Positions 45,462-54,295 of a stretch of DNA of 64,000 bases are shown one piece after another. Positions within the stretch are counted from its first letter, which is position 1; every line of letters begins with the position of its first letter. The stretch comes from Maritalea porphyrae (lineage in GTDB: Bacteria; Pseudomonadota; Alphaproteobacteria; Rhizobiales; Devosiaceae), in NCBI RefSeq assembly GCF_030159895.1, contig NZ_BSNI01000001.1, forward strand, positions 274,663 through 338,662, given 5' to 3'. The position numbers were made by a program, and so were the translations under genes. The notes below the pieces were generated by a model. That model was not told the origin of the DNA, made no database searches, and worked only from the letters and a program-made list of their open reading frames with translations.

Positions 45462-46661
45462 ATGACTATGATTTCGGATGCGCTGCAGCGCGTGAAACCT
45501 TCTGCCAGCATGAGCATCTCTGCCATCGCTTTGGAAAAGCGTGCGGCGGGTGTCGACATTATCCCCATGAGTGCAGGCGAACCTGACTTTGACACACCGG
45601 ATAATATCAAAGACGCCGCAAAGCGGGCGCTGGACGCAGGTAAGACGAAATATACGGCGGTTGATGGTATTCCTGAGCTTAAACAAGCGATTGCTGACAA
45701 GTTTAAGCGCGAGAATGATTTGGACGTTGCGCCATCAAGTTGTTTTGTGGCAACCGGCGGCAAACAGATCATTTTCAACGCGCTGGTGGCAACGTTGAAC
45801 CCGGGCGATGAAGCACTTATTCCCGCACCGTTTTGGGTTTCATACCCAGAAATGGTCAATCTCACTGGCGCAACGCCGGTGATCATGGAAACAAGTGCCG
45901 CCAGCGGCTTCAAGATCACGGCAGACGAATTGGCGGCGGCAATTACGCCCAACACCAAATGGTTGTTGATCAACTCGCCGGGCAATCCATCTGGCGCGGT
46001 TTTTTCTAAAGAAGAGCTGGAAGCACTGGCCGAGGTGTTGCGTGGCCATCCACAGGTTCACATCCTGATGGATGATATTTACGAACATCTGACTTATGGG
46101 CAGAGGTTTTTCACAATGGCGCAGATTGCACCTGATCTTGCGGATCGCACGCTGACCATGAATGGTGTGTCGAAAGCCTATTCGATGACCGGGTGGCGCA
46201 TTGGTTATTGCACAGGGCCGGATTGGTTGATCAAGGCGATGCGAAAGCTGCAAGGCCAGTCAACATCCAACCCTTGTTCGATTGCCCAATGGGCGGCGGT
46301 CGAAGCGCTAAATGGCGAACAGACATTTTTGGATGATTGGCGCGCTGCGTTTGTTGAACGCCGGGATTATCTGGTGTCACGACTAAATGAAATTGAGGGA
46401 CTAGACTGTTTGACGCCGGATGGTGCTTTCTATGTCTATCCATCTTGTGCGGACCTTATTGGCAAGGTCACAAAAGGCGGGCGCAAACTCAATAATGATG
46501 AGGATGTGGTGATGGCGCTTTTGGAAGAGCAGGATGTGGCCACCGTGCATGGCGGCGCATATGGTGTGTCGCCACATTTCCGCATTTCATATGCCGTGTC
46601 GCTGGAAGATATTGGACGGGCTTGTGATCGTTTGGAAGCGTTTGTCGCTGGCTTGAAATAA
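45462..46661 (+). CDS. Aspartate aminotransferase-family enzyme (class I/II, AspC Ib)
   Basis: 399 residues, PLP fold type I. 'MSISAIALEKRAAGVDIIPMSAGEPDFDTP' opening (in part), 'NSPGNPSGAVFSKEEL' near 175, the PLP-Lys in 'GVSKAYSMTGWRIGY' near 238 and 'FRISYA' near 375. This is the group of rhizobial AatA. A second Met two codons in is an equally good start. Followed after 17 bases by a D-cysteine desulfhydrase-like gene; probably one operon. Confidence 0.93.
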   Translation: MTMISDALQRVKPSASMSISAIALEKRAAGVDIIPMSAGEPDFDTPDNIKDAAKRALDAGKTKYTAVDGIPELKQAIADKFKRENDLDVAPSSCFVATGGKQIIFNALVATLNPGDEALIPAPFWVSYPEMVNLTGATPVIMETSAASGFKITADELAAAITPNTKWLLINSPGNPSGAVFSKEELEALAEVLRGHPQVHILMDDIYEHLTYGQRFFTMAQIAPDLADRTLTMNGVSKAYSMTGWRIGYCTGPDWLIKAMRKLQGQSTSNPCSIAQWAAVEALNGEQTFLDDWRAAFVERRDYLVSRLNEIEGLDCLTPDGAFYVYPSCADLIGKVTKGGRKLNNDEDVVMALLEEQDVATVHGGAYGVSPHFRISYAVSLEDIGRACDRLEAFVAGLK

Positions 46662-46678
46662 GAAAGAGGGGATGCGTT

Positions 46679-47692
46679 ATGACAAAGTTTGAAAGCTTGC
46701 TTGCGCCTTTTGCGTGCAAAAGTCTGGCGCATCTTCCAACGCCGCTGCATCATTTAGAGCGGATCAGCACCGCTCTTGGTGGGCCGAAAATCTTTATCAA
46801 ACGCGATGATTGCACCGGGCTTGCTGGTGGCGGCAACAAAACTCGCAAGCTGGAGTTTTTGATGGCCGACGCCATCGCCAAGGGCGCTGATTGTGTGATC
46901 ACCACGGGCGGGATGCAATCTAACCATTGTCGGCAAACTGCTGCTGCAGCAGCGCGGCTGGGGCTAGAATGTCGGCTTGCTTTGATCGACAAGGTGGACT
47001 GGCAGGAGCCAGCATATCGGTCCGCAGGCAATGTCACACTGGATCATGTTTTGGGTGCAAAGGTCTTCGTTTTTGATGCCAAGGCGGATCGCGATGTGGT
47101 TTGCGCGCAGATGGTTGACGATGCAAAGGCTGACGGCAAATCGCCATATTTCATTCCTTTGGGTGGTTCAAATGCCATCGGCGCATTGGGCTATGTGGCT
47201 GCGTTTGGCGAAATGCTCACGCAATTGGATGAGATGGATGTCTCGCCTTCAGCGCTATATCATTGCACCTCAAGCGGTGGTACCCATGCCGGACTAATCG
47301 CTGGCGCTGTTGCTTCAGGCCGGCCATTTCCGATTATCGGCGTGGAGAATGAGGGTGAGCCATTTCAAATTGGAAAAACTGTCGGGAAGATTGCTGAAGA
47401 AACGCTCGCTCTCCTTGGTTTGGCCCCCAAATTTGACCGGAATATGTTGAGCATCCGAACGGGTGTTGGCGGTCCGTCCTATGGCATTCCAAATGATGAT
47501 GGCAACGCGGCGATCAAATTGATGGCCGAGCAAGAGGGCATATTGCTCGATCCCGTCTATACCGGCAAAGCCTTTGCTGGGCTTGTTGCTGATATCAAAG
47601 CAAGGCGATACACAAACGACGAGAGCGTTGTGTTTTTGCACACAGGCGGCGCGCAGGCGCTGGGCGCTTATTCAAGTCTGTTTGTGAAATAG
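46679..47692 (+). CDS. D-cysteine desulfhydrase / cysteate sulfo-lyase-like PLP enzyme
   Basis: 337 residues of the ACC-deaminase/DcyD family (PLP fold type II). The Schiff-base Lys is in GGGNKTRKLEF at about 48-58; 'GGMQSNHCRQTAAAAARLGL' and 'HCTSSGGTHAGLIAG' are typical. It may be D-cysteine desulfhydrase (giving pyruvate, H2S, NH3) or L-cysteate sulfo-lyase CuyA; sequence reading alone cannot decide. Marine bacteria often have CuyA. GAAAGAGGGG before the ATG. Confidence 0.85.
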   Translation: MTKFESLLAPFACKSLAHLPTPLHHLERISTALGGPKIFIKRDDCTGLAGGGNKTRKLEFLMADAIAKGADCVITTGGMQSNHCRQTAAAAARLGLECRLALIDKVDWQEPAYRSAGNVTLDHVLGAKVFVFDAKADRDVVCAQMVDDAKADGKSPYFIPLGGSNAIGALGYVAAFGEMLTQLDEMDVSPSALYHCTSSGGTHAGLIAGAVASGRPFPIIGVENEGEPFQIGKTVGKIAEETLALLGLAPKFDRNMLSIRTGVGGPSYGIPNDDGNAAIKLMAEQEGILLDPVYTGKAFAGLVADIKARRYTNDESVVFLHTGGAQALGAYSSLFVK

Positions 47693-47709
47693 ACAAAGTC
47701 TTGATAGCC

Positions 47710-47730
47710 GCCCCGGACTTATTCCGGGGC
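47710..47730. terminator. Hairpin between convergent genes
   Basis: CCCCGGA, a five-base loop, TCCGGGG between the PLP-enzyme gene (plus) and the nucleoside hydrolase gene (minus). It also resembles a dispersed palindrome. No clear T-run. Confidence 0.5.
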
Positions 47731-47748
47731 CACCAAGTTTCAAATGCC

Positions 47749-48699
47749 TTATGCGCTGCGGGCGTCGCGGCGAGCATCTGCTTTTTTAAGCGTTGAGAGG
47801 AATGTGTCCTTCACGCCTTGGTCGTTGACCTCAAGGCAGATTTTTACCGGGCGACCATTTTTGGCGGGGTCAGCAATGGTGTTGCCCACCTCGTCGCCTT
47901 CCAAAATGGTGTTAAGCGGTGCTTCTTTCACTTCAAAGAATTCCGGGTCGGTGATGGCGATCACAGCTGCTGGATCGTGCAAGTAACAACCATCTACACC
48001 GACATTTTCCGTGTAGAATTTGATGTAATATTCTGACACTTGCTCCAAGAATTTGCCAATGTCTGGTGAATGTTTGGTAACGTCGCGGAAATCGTCCATG
48101 TTGCAGCTCACGGAGTGGGTCACATCAAGACCCACAAGGGTGACGTCCCAATCTGCGTCAAACACCACTTGCGCGGCGTGCGGGTCGTTCCAGATATTGG
48201 CTTCAGCAAAAGGCGTGACGTTGCCAGGTGCTTCCACCGCGCCGCCCATAATCACAACCTTTTTGGCGTTCTTAGCGATCTCCGGGTCATGCTCGAGCGC
48301 AAGCGCAAGGTTGGTCAAAGGACCCACTGCACAAATGGTGATTTCGCCGGGGTTGGCTTTGGTCACTTCACACAAAAATTCAGCGGCTGACCGTGTGTCT
48401 TTTTCGCGGCTTGGCACTTGTGGCGGATAGTCGCCAAAACCTTCAACACCATGCACAAAATCAGCATGTGGGTTTGGCGTGATGGTCATTGGCGTTGCTG
48501 CGCCTTCGGCTACCGGGATCTTCAATCCAGCTAGATCGGTGAGGTGGATGGCGTTGCGGGTGGCGGTTTTCACCGGCACGTTGCCGAACACGGTTGTAAG
48601 TCCAACAACGTCAAGTCGTTCATCGGCAAAGGCGTGGTGCAACGCCATTGCGTCGTCAATGCCTGGATCGGTGTCGATGATGATTTTGTGCACGGTCAT
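47749..48699 (-). CDS. Nucleoside hydrolase (inosine-uridine preferring type)
   Basis: 316 residues. Calcium-site motif DTDPGIDDAMAL at about 9-20, 'GPLTNLALALEHDPEIAKNAKK' in the middle and 'FAEANIWNDPHAAQVV' near 165 are hallmarks. Splits ribonucleosides to base and ribose. Its ATG overlaps the ribokinase stop, so ribose released here would be phosphorylated by the partner. Confidence 0.95.
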   Translation of the reverse strand: MTVHKIIIDTDPGIDDAMALHHAFADERLDVVGLTTVFGNVPVKTATRNAIHLTDLAGLKIPVAEGAATPMTITPNPHADFVHGVEGFGDYPPQVPSREKDTRSAAEFLCEVTKANPGEITICAVGPLTNLALALEHDPEIAKNAKKVVIMGGAVEAPGNVTPFAEANIWNDPHAAQVVFDADWDVTLVGLDVTHSVSCNMDDFRDVTKHSPDIGKFLEQVSEYYIKFYTENVGVDGCYLHDPAAVIAITDPEFFEVKEAPLNTILEGDEVGNTIADPAKNGRPVKICLEVNDQGVKDTFLSTLKKADARRDARSA

Positions 48700-49571
48700 T
48701 TATGTCTCTCCAAGAACTCGAAAACTTCAGAAATGTGCGGAATTGCGTCTGCTGCGCCCGGGCGTGTGACCTGAATGGCTGCAGCAGCGCTTGCGATTTT
48801 TAGGGCAGTTGCGGGATCGTCGCCTAAGTCTAAACGGGCAAGGAAATAGCCTGTGAACGTGTCGCCCGCGCCCGTCGTGTCAACGGGGTCGACTTTAAAG
48901 GCTTCAATGCCAAAGCTTTGATCGCCATCGGTAAAAGTTGCGCCTTTTGATCCTTTGGTGATCAGGATTTTATCAACCGGTAGGTCATTCACCGGCATAT
49001 TCATGGTGTCAGCCAATTGTGCGGCTTCAATCTCATTCACCGCAATCAGATCCACATGGGGAATCATTTTCGCCGCAATGGCTGCATCAAACGGCGCGGC
49101 AGCATAAGCTACTTTTAAGCCTTTTGATTTTGCCAATTGCGCGGCCTGCAAAATCATATTTGTTTCGTTTTGCAACAGCAGCCAGTCGCTGGGTTGGGCC
49201 AGTTCAAGTGCTGTGGTGATTTGCTCGCTGGTCAGGGTTTCGTTGGCCCCACCGTGAATGACGATTGTGTTTTCACCCTCATCATCCACATAGATAACGG
49301 CATGGCCCGAAGCGCCTTCGTCGGTGACCACATTGTCTGTGTTCAAGCCAGCATCGGCGAGTTTGGCTTTTGCCCATAACCCATCTTCGCCAACGCGGCC
49401 CACATGGGCGACTTGCCCACCGGCAAGCGCGAGTGCGATCGACTGGTTTGCACCTTTGCCACCAAGCCCGGCGGCATAGCTGAGATTGCGCAGCGTTTCG
49501 CCAGCTTGTGGGAAATGCGGCACGCGGTGCACATAATCAATATTGATCGACCCGATGTTGATGACAGCCAT
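48696..49571 (-). CDS. rbsK: Ribokinase
   Basis: 291 residues, PfkB family. 'GGKGANQSIALALAGG' near 34-49 and 'DPVDTTGAGDTFTGYFLARL' near 222-241 (catalytic Asp in GAGD) are present. Makes ribose 5-phosphate, which prs turns into PRPP. First gene of a two-gene salvage operon with the nucleoside hydrolase (ATGA overlap). Confidence 0.95.
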   Translation of the reverse strand: MAVINIGSINIDYVHRVPHFPQAGETLRNLSYAAGLGGKGANQSIALALAGGQVAHVGRVGEDGLWAKAKLADAGLNTDNVVTDEGASGHAVIYVDDEGENTIVIHGGANETLTSEQITTALELAQPSDWLLLQNETNMILQAAQLAKSKGLKVAYAAAPFDAAIAAKMIPHVDLIAVNEIEAAQLADTMNMPVNDLPVDKILITKGSKGATFTDGDQSFGIEAFKVDPVDTTGAGDTFTGYFLARLDLGDDPATALKIASAAAAIQVTRPGAADAIPHISEVFEFLERHK

Positions 49572-49757
49572 GATTGCCCCCGCGCTGGATAAAAAGTTTC
49601 GGCTTTCTACAGATATTTTATCAAATGGTCAAAAATTAAATTGAACAGTTACACATCTTGTTACGTACTCACGGTGATTTGACAATTGCTCAGTTGCCTG
49701 TGATCGAGAAGTTTTGTCTGCTGCAATTGAAGATAAGTGCGCAAGAAGAGAGAGCCG

Positions 49758-50726
49758 ATGCTGATTAAACATAAGAAAAGCTGGGAAATTGCGGAGCGCG
49801 AAGCGACGCCGGAAAGTGTCTACTTGAACCGCCGTCAAATAATGGCTGGTGCGGGTGCTGTTGGATTGGCCAGTGTTTTTGGATCAGCCCACAGTGCGCT
49901 TGCGGCCCCTGGTGATGATGGTGCACCCATGTCAGCGGTACGCAATGAAGCTTATCAGCTTGATCGTGACCTCACGCCTGAAGATGTAAATCTCACATAC
50001 AACAATTTTTATGAATTCGGTTCGCACAAATCGATCGCCGAAGATGCACAAGCGCTCGAAGCGCGGCCATGGGAAGTCACAATTGATGGCATGGTGGATA
50101 ATCCAACAAAAATCGACATTGATGATTTGATATCAAAAGTGGGCGTCGAAGAGCGGCTTTATCGACATCGCTGCGTTGAAGCATGGTCAATGACCGTGCC
50201 GTGGATTGGTTTTGCTTTTTCAAAACTTGTTGAAATGGCAGGTCCGCAATCAGGTGCGAAATATATCCGCATGGAGACCTTCAATGATCCCGGCGTTGCG
50301 CGCGGCATCAAAACTCAGCCTTGGTATCCGTGGCCTTATGTGGAAGGCTTGACCATTGAAGAAGCGCAAAATGATTTGGCCTTCTTGGTTGTCGGCGCTT
50401 ATGGCAAGCAGGTTGCTGACCAAATGGGCGCGCCACTTCGCTTGGCTGTGCCTTGGAAATATGGCTTTAAATCGATCAAATCTATTGTGAAGTTTACTTT
50501 TACCGATCAACGCCCCGTGAGCTTCTGGGAGCAATTGCAATCGCGTGAATATGCGTTTTGGGCCAATGTGAACCCTGAAGTCTCTCACCCACGTTGGAGC
50601 CAAGCCACGGAACGGGTTCTGCACACCGGCGAACGCGTGCCGACGCTTTTGTTCAACGGATATGAAGAGCAGGTGGCCGGACTTTATGCAGATAAGCAAG
50701 ATTTAGGTGATCTGCTTTACCGTTAG
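49758..50726 (+). CDS. msrP: Periplasmic methionine sulfoxide reductase, molybdopterin subunit
   Basis: 322 residues from ATG 49758 (AGAGAG upstream). Twin-arginine signal (NRRQIM, Arg25-Arg26) before a hydrophobic stretch ending SALA. Sulfite-oxidase fold; the molybdenum-binding Cys is in 'YRHRCVEAWSMTVPW' near 142. Repairs Met-sulfoxide in envelope proteins. The haem membrane partner MsrQ (YedZ), usually next door, is not here. It needs the cofactor made through moaD/moaE. Confidence 0.95.
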   Translation: MLIKHKKSWEIAEREATPESVYLNRRQIMAGAGAVGLASVFGSAHSALAAPGDDGAPMSAVRNEAYQLDRDLTPEDVNLTYNNFYEFGSHKSIAEDAQALEARPWEVTIDGMVDNPTKIDIDDLISKVGVEERLYRHRCVEAWSMTVPWIGFAFSKLVEMAGPQSGAKYIRMETFNDPGVARGIKTQPWYPWPYVEGLTIEEAQNDLAFLVVGAYGKQVADQMGAPLRLAVPWKYGFKSIKSIVKFTFTDQRPVSFWEQLQSREYAFWANVNPEVSHPRWSQATERVLHTGERVPTLLFNGYEEQVAGLYADKQDLGDLLYR

Positions 50727-50759
50727 GTTCGTAACTATACTAACCACCCTCCAATATCT

Positions 50760-50789
50760 CGCCGGTGGCTCCGCTGCCGGCGTTTTTTT
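50760..50789 (+). terminator. msrP terminator
   Basis: CGCCGG, an eleven-base loop, CCGGCG, then seven T, reaching the stop codon of the convergent AraC gene. Confidence 0.85.
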
Positions 50790-51618
50790 ATGTCAACTTC
50801 TGGCGATAGGCGGCGGGCGTCATTCCTGTTTCAGCTTTAAAGGCACGCGTGAAATGGCTTTGGCTTGAAAAGCCGCACGCTGCTGCAATTCTTGCAATGG
50901 CATGGTCTTGAAGCATGTCTTTGGCGCGGGCAATGCGGCGAGCCATAATCCATGTATGCGGTGATATTCCGCGGCTGGCGCGGAACATGCGATGAAAATG
51001 AAACTCAGACAGGTCAATCAAAGCAGCTAGTTCCTTGAGCCGGATTGTGCCTTCTATATGCGCTTCAATCCATTCGTCTATGCGTCGCAAGTGATGAGGC
51101 GCTAATCCACCATTTACCGACAGTTTGCTGGGTTTCAGCTTTGCGATCAGTTCGGCAAATGCGGTGTCGGCTTGCAATATATTGTCGTTTATCGCGGCTC
51201 GTGCCATTGCAGCAAGCGGTGCTGAAAGCAACGGCACGTCTTCCAATGTCAGCTCATGTACTTCAAGCAGACGGCTGTCGCAGTCGTGGGTTCGCGCAAA
51301 ATGCCCACGCAGCTGGTCGTCAGGCACATATAGGTGAACGAAGCGAAATGGGTCGTTAATCTCCCATTTTGATTGGTGCCCTTCAGGCAGCACGCAAACC
51401 GCGCCGGGCCAACCCACGCGCTCCTCAATGTCGATTCTGCGCGTGCCTTGGCCGCCAGCCAAGTAGCGGCTGAATGCATGCCCGATAGGCGCATCATAAT
51501 GTACGCGATCAAAAGCATTTTCCCAAATGGAGATGTGACGACCTGCGCCAAAATCCATATTGAGCAACTGTTTCGCTTTGTCTGATTTGTCCAAAAAGGC
51601 GTGAACTGTTTGTGGCAT
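50788..51618 (-). CDS. AraC family transcriptional regulator 2
   Basis: 276 residues. N-terminal cupin-like AraC ligand domain (about 10-160), C-terminal double HTH (about 175-276): 'RLKELAALIDLSEFHFHRMFR' and 'IARIAAACGFSSQSHFTRAFK' (each cited in part), ending 'TGMTPAAYRQKL'. Divergent from a DMT exporter 135 bases away, which it probably controls. Confidence 0.92.
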   Translation of the reverse strand: MPQTVHAFLDKSDKAKQLLNMDFGAGRHISIWENAFDRVHYDAPIGHAFSRYLAGGQGTRRIDIEERVGWPGAVCVLPEGHQSKWEINDPFRFVHLYVPDDQLRGHFARTHDCDSRLLEVHELTLEDVPLLSAPLAAMARAAINDNILQADTAFAELIAKLKPSKLSVNGGLAPHHLRRIDEWIEAHIEGTIRLKELAALIDLSEFHFHRMFRASRGISPHTWIMARRIARAKDMLQDHAIARIAAACGFSSQSHFTRAFKAETGMTPAAYRQKLT

Positions 51619-51752
51619 GGGCCCATCCTGTTGAGCCGCTTACATATCGTATTCAATCACCATTGGCCAAGCGCTGTTGATATTTAACAGCAAGATTGTG
51701 CAATCCCAATTTGCGGTCTGCATTTATTGAGGTCGGCAAAAAAGGAAGTGCC

Positions 51753-52613
51753 TTGACCAACTTTGTTCTGTTCGCTGCCACTGTTTTAATTTGGGGGACA
51801 ACTTGGATCGCCATTGCGTTCCAAATGGGTGATGTCGCACTTATCACGTCCGTCTTTTATCGCTTCGCGCTCGCTGGTGTGGTTTTTGTTGCCGCGTTGG
51901 TGGTGTTGGGGAAATTGAAACGCCCGGCAAAATGGCGCTTTGTTTTTGTACAAGCTATTTGCTTGTTCAGCTTCAATTTCATTGCGTTTTACAATGCGAC
52001 GGCGCTTATGCCGTCAGGCTTAGTTTCGGTGGTGTTCTCGCTCGCGACGATCTTTAATGCGATCAATGCGCGTTTGTTTTTTGGCGATCGCGTGGAGATC
52101 CGAACCGTGCTGGCCGGCGCTATCGGAGCGTTGGGTTTGATCCTTTTGTTTTGGCGAGACATTGCGGGCGAGCTAAATTGGGAGGTCGTAATGGGCATCG
52201 CTTGGGCGGCAGGAGGCACTTTGCTATTCTCGTTGGGGAATATGGCTTCTCGTCGAAATTCTGGGGAGGGTACAACTCCAATAACAGCAAATGCTTGGGG
52301 TATGTGCATTGGTGCGCTTATTTTGTTGATTGTGATCTGGCTCACCAAAACCCCACTCACTTTTTCAAGTGACGTGAAATATGTTGGCGCGCTCGTTTAT
52401 TTGGCAGTGATCGGTTCCGTCGTTGGGTTTACGACCTATTTGTTGCTGGTCGCCCGAATGGGGTCTGCCAAGGCCGGGTATGCTACTGTTTTGTTCCCAA
52501 TCGTCGCTCTTTTTGCTTCAACCCTATTTGAGGGTTACCAATGGCATGCAACAGCGATTGTTGGGATTGCGCTTACGATGCTGGGCAATATTGTGATGTT
52601 TGCGCGCCGCTAG
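51753..52613 (+). CDS. DMT family transporter (EamA) 4
   Basis: 286 residues with ten membrane helices. I start at the TTG at 51753, which has an AAAGGAAG ribosome site; the ATG at 51696 would add 19 polar residues atypical of the family. 'LIWGTTWIAIAFQMGDV' and, in the second half, 'YLLLVARMGSAKAGYATVLFPIVA' (part) fit EamA. Divergent from the AraC regulator. Confidence 0.88.
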   Translation: MTNFVLFAATVLIWGTTWIAIAFQMGDVALITSVFYRFALAGVVFVAALVVLGKLKRPAKWRFVFVQAICLFSFNFIAFYNATALMPSGLVSVVFSLATIFNAINARLFFGDRVEIRTVLAGAIGALGLILLFWRDIAGELNWEVVMGIAWAAGGTLLFSLGNMASRRNSGEGTTPITANAWGMCIGALILLIVIWLTKTPLTFSSDVKYVGALVYLAVIGSVVGFTTYLLLVARMGSAKAGYATVLFPIVALFASTLFEGYQWHATAIVGIALTMLGNIVMFARR

Positions 52614-52779
52614 GCAATCGAGGCAAGGCCACGTGCAGTTTTCTTCGCTATCTAGTCGCCAACTCGGTGTTTGTGTTAGCAGCAAGGTCATGTCGGCTGC
52701 ACATGTAGCGCTGATGGCAGTGGCGAATGTGCAAACTTATTGTCTCTCCGCCTTGGCGATGTCACCTCAACTTTATTCC

Positions 52780-52915
52780 GCTCGTCAAACTCGGGCTTGA
52801 CCCGAATATCCATCTAGCAATGCAACTTGGTGAAGCCGATGTGTTTTTGCTGCTGCATTGCAGATTGTTCACTCATAATGGACCCTCGTGTCGAGCACGA
52901 GGGTGACAAAGAGAT
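52780..52915. repeat. Dispersed palindromic repeat
   Basis: Two opposed elements: a CTCGGGCTTGACCCGAAT hairpin near 52789 and ACCCTCGTG, TCGAG loop, CACGAGGGT near 52883-52905, with outer ATCCATC and AATGGA arms. Same general type as the repeats at the left end of the window. Confidence 0.6.
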
Positions 52916-53022
52916 GAATTGGTGCGACGCACGCTCTCAGCACGGTTGCCAGAACAACTACTTTCAGTCCCAGTGCCTGCGCCGCAGGGATAGTTAAATC
53001 GTCTGTTTTCTTGCCTATGGAT

Positions 53023-53234
53023 GATGGAAGCAAAGGGCGCGCAAAAAAAGTTATCCCCGCCCTTTGGCCTTCCCTTATTATTGTTTCATCTTCGCTCCTG
53101 CGGCCAATGACGATTGGTGGAGCTGGTTTGTTGGTAAACTCAATTCGCGCTATTTGCGCAATGTGCGTGTGTTGGGCAGCAAACCTTTTGAAGAGATGAA
53201 GGTCGATGGGGGACGCCCGTCGATACGCATTTGA
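53023..53234 (+). pseudogene. Possible gene remnant, family unknown
   Basis: An open plus frame without a good start reads 'FAPAANDDWWSWFVGKLNSR' and then 'VRVLGSKPFEEMKVDGGRPS' before a stop at 53232. It looks protein-like rather than random, but I cannot name it. A second short frame, 53238-53369, follows in phase shift. Both may be decayed pieces of one gene. Confidence 0.3.
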
Positions 53235-53572
53235 TTTATGGTCCAGTCCGACACCGAAGGCAGCCATAAGCCACTTGATGGGTCTGATCCGTCATCGCTT
53301 TTTGAAGCGGCCATTACATGTCTAGCAATAGGCAAATTCAGATGTGATGGGGTGCAGGCAAGGAGATAGAAGGGTGAGCACTCCGGGAGCATGAATTTCA
53401 TTTGCGAAAAAACTTTGTTGCACGGGGCAGGTTGTGGCCTCAACACACAAAAAATAAGCATCGAGACCATAATCGCCTCGTGCCCGCATCCTAACAATCA
53501 TCAACTCGGACGCAAATTGTGTCGCGAGGCTTCTGTGTTGACGTTTGGCAAAACGCGAGATTTCAAGCGCGC

Positions 53573-53706
53573 AAAAAAAAGGTCCCGCCAGCTTGTGTGG
53601 CAGGACCTTTGAATAAGTGGGCAGACATCGAGGGAGGAGGGACGGTGTCTGCCGTAATACGAGTTAACTTCGAGGGAGGAGGATACGTCGTCAACTCGTT
53701 ATGTGA
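53573..53706 (-). ncRNA. Anti-Shine-Dalgarno small RNA, copy 1 (alpha-r14/cuckoo-like)
   Basis: Read on the minus strand from about 53706: hairpin 1 (53659-53699) with stem ACGAGTT-type arms and loop TATCCTCCTCCCTCGA; hairpin 2 (53620-53653) with stem GGCAGACA/TGTCTGCC and loop CCGTCCCTCCTCCCTCGA; then a Rho-independent terminator, GGTCC/GGACC (53581-53607) plus eight T. Both loops show CCTCCTCCC, complementary to the Shine-Dalgarno sequence. Three hairpins with two such motifs is the layout of alphaproteobacterial alpha-r14 RNAs (NfeR1 of Sinorhizobium). Likely blocks translation of several mRNAs. Confidence 0.8.
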
Positions 53707-53708
53707 TG

Positions 53709-53738
53709 TATATGGGGCACCCGAGGCGGTTTAACAAG
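53709..53738 (-). promoter_or_regulatory. RpoH-like promoter of small RNA copy 1
   Basis: Minus strand CTTGTTA, 14 bases, CCCCATATA, then the small-RNA 5' end a few bases on. CTTGAAA-N11-16-CCCCATNT is the sigma-32 consensus, so this is a near match. Copy 2 keeps CTTGT and CATATA at the same spacing but has GG for the CC before CATATA. Confidence 0.5.
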
Positions 53739-53852
53739 CGCAGCCTTTGCATATATGGTATGCGTTTTGTGCATGGCGTGTAGTTGGATGCCCAGTTTTG
53801 TGGCGGATAGGGCGCTAGATTTTGAAAAACTGCATAGCTCGTCTTTATTGGT

Positions 53853-54122
53853 ATGTCCTTCAAGTTGTCACGACGATTTTGCCACCTGCGCGGTTATCTT
53901 CCATACATTGTTGCTGCCGAAAAGATACGATCAGGTACGTTAGTTGAAGTGTTGGAAGACTGGCGATTTCCAGAGGTTGGTTTGTATCTTGCCCACAATG
54001 GTCGCCGGCATATGCCAAGACAGGCGCGGGCCCTAATTGAACATGCTGCAATGTTTGCAAGATCGATGCGTAATGCTGAAACAAATAAAGGCTCCGTCGA
54101 GGGGGACGGAGCCTTTGAATAA
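53853..54122 (+). pseudogene. LysR regulator C-terminal remnant
   Basis: The frame reads '...GYLPYIVAAEKIRSGTLVEV' and then 'LEDWRFPEVGLYLAHNGRRH', 'MPRQARALIEHAAMFA', which is the end of a LysR effector domain (usually P.y.va..l.sG.Lv.vL.dW...lY.vyp..rh.p...ra.id). Everything upstream of about codon 10 is not LysR-like, and the tail runs into the terminator of small RNA copy 2. So about 230 residues, including the HTH, are missing. It sits between copies 1 and 2. Confidence 0.7.
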
Positions 54123-54212
54123 GTGTGGCAGACATCGAGGGAGGAGGGACGGTGTCTGCCGTACTACGAGTTGACTTCGAGGGAGGAGGATACGTCATCA
54201 ACTCGTTATGTG
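54081..54212 (-). ncRNA. Anti-Shine-Dalgarno small RNA, copy 2
   Basis: Nearly identical to copy 1 through both hairpins: hairpin 1 54166-54206 (nine-pair stem ACGAGTTGA/TCAACTCGT, loop with CCTCCTCCC), hairpin 2 54127-54160 (GGCAGACA/TGTCTGCC, same loop). The terminator stem differs in sequence (GGCTCCGTC/GACGGAGCC, 54090-54113) and is followed by TTTATTTG, a weaker T-run. The differing terminator with conserved loops shows selection on the loops and structure. Confidence 0.8.
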
Positions 54213-54295
54213 ACTTATATGCCTTCTCAACTGCCGAACCACAAGCGGCGAAACCGCATACTAGCCATGCACAGAATGCATGGTGTGCGATGGGC

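Noticed and set aside
52869-53267. Minus-strand ORF of 132 codons
   Set aside because: Its 3' part translates a palindromic dispersed repeat; no start signal or family resemblance.
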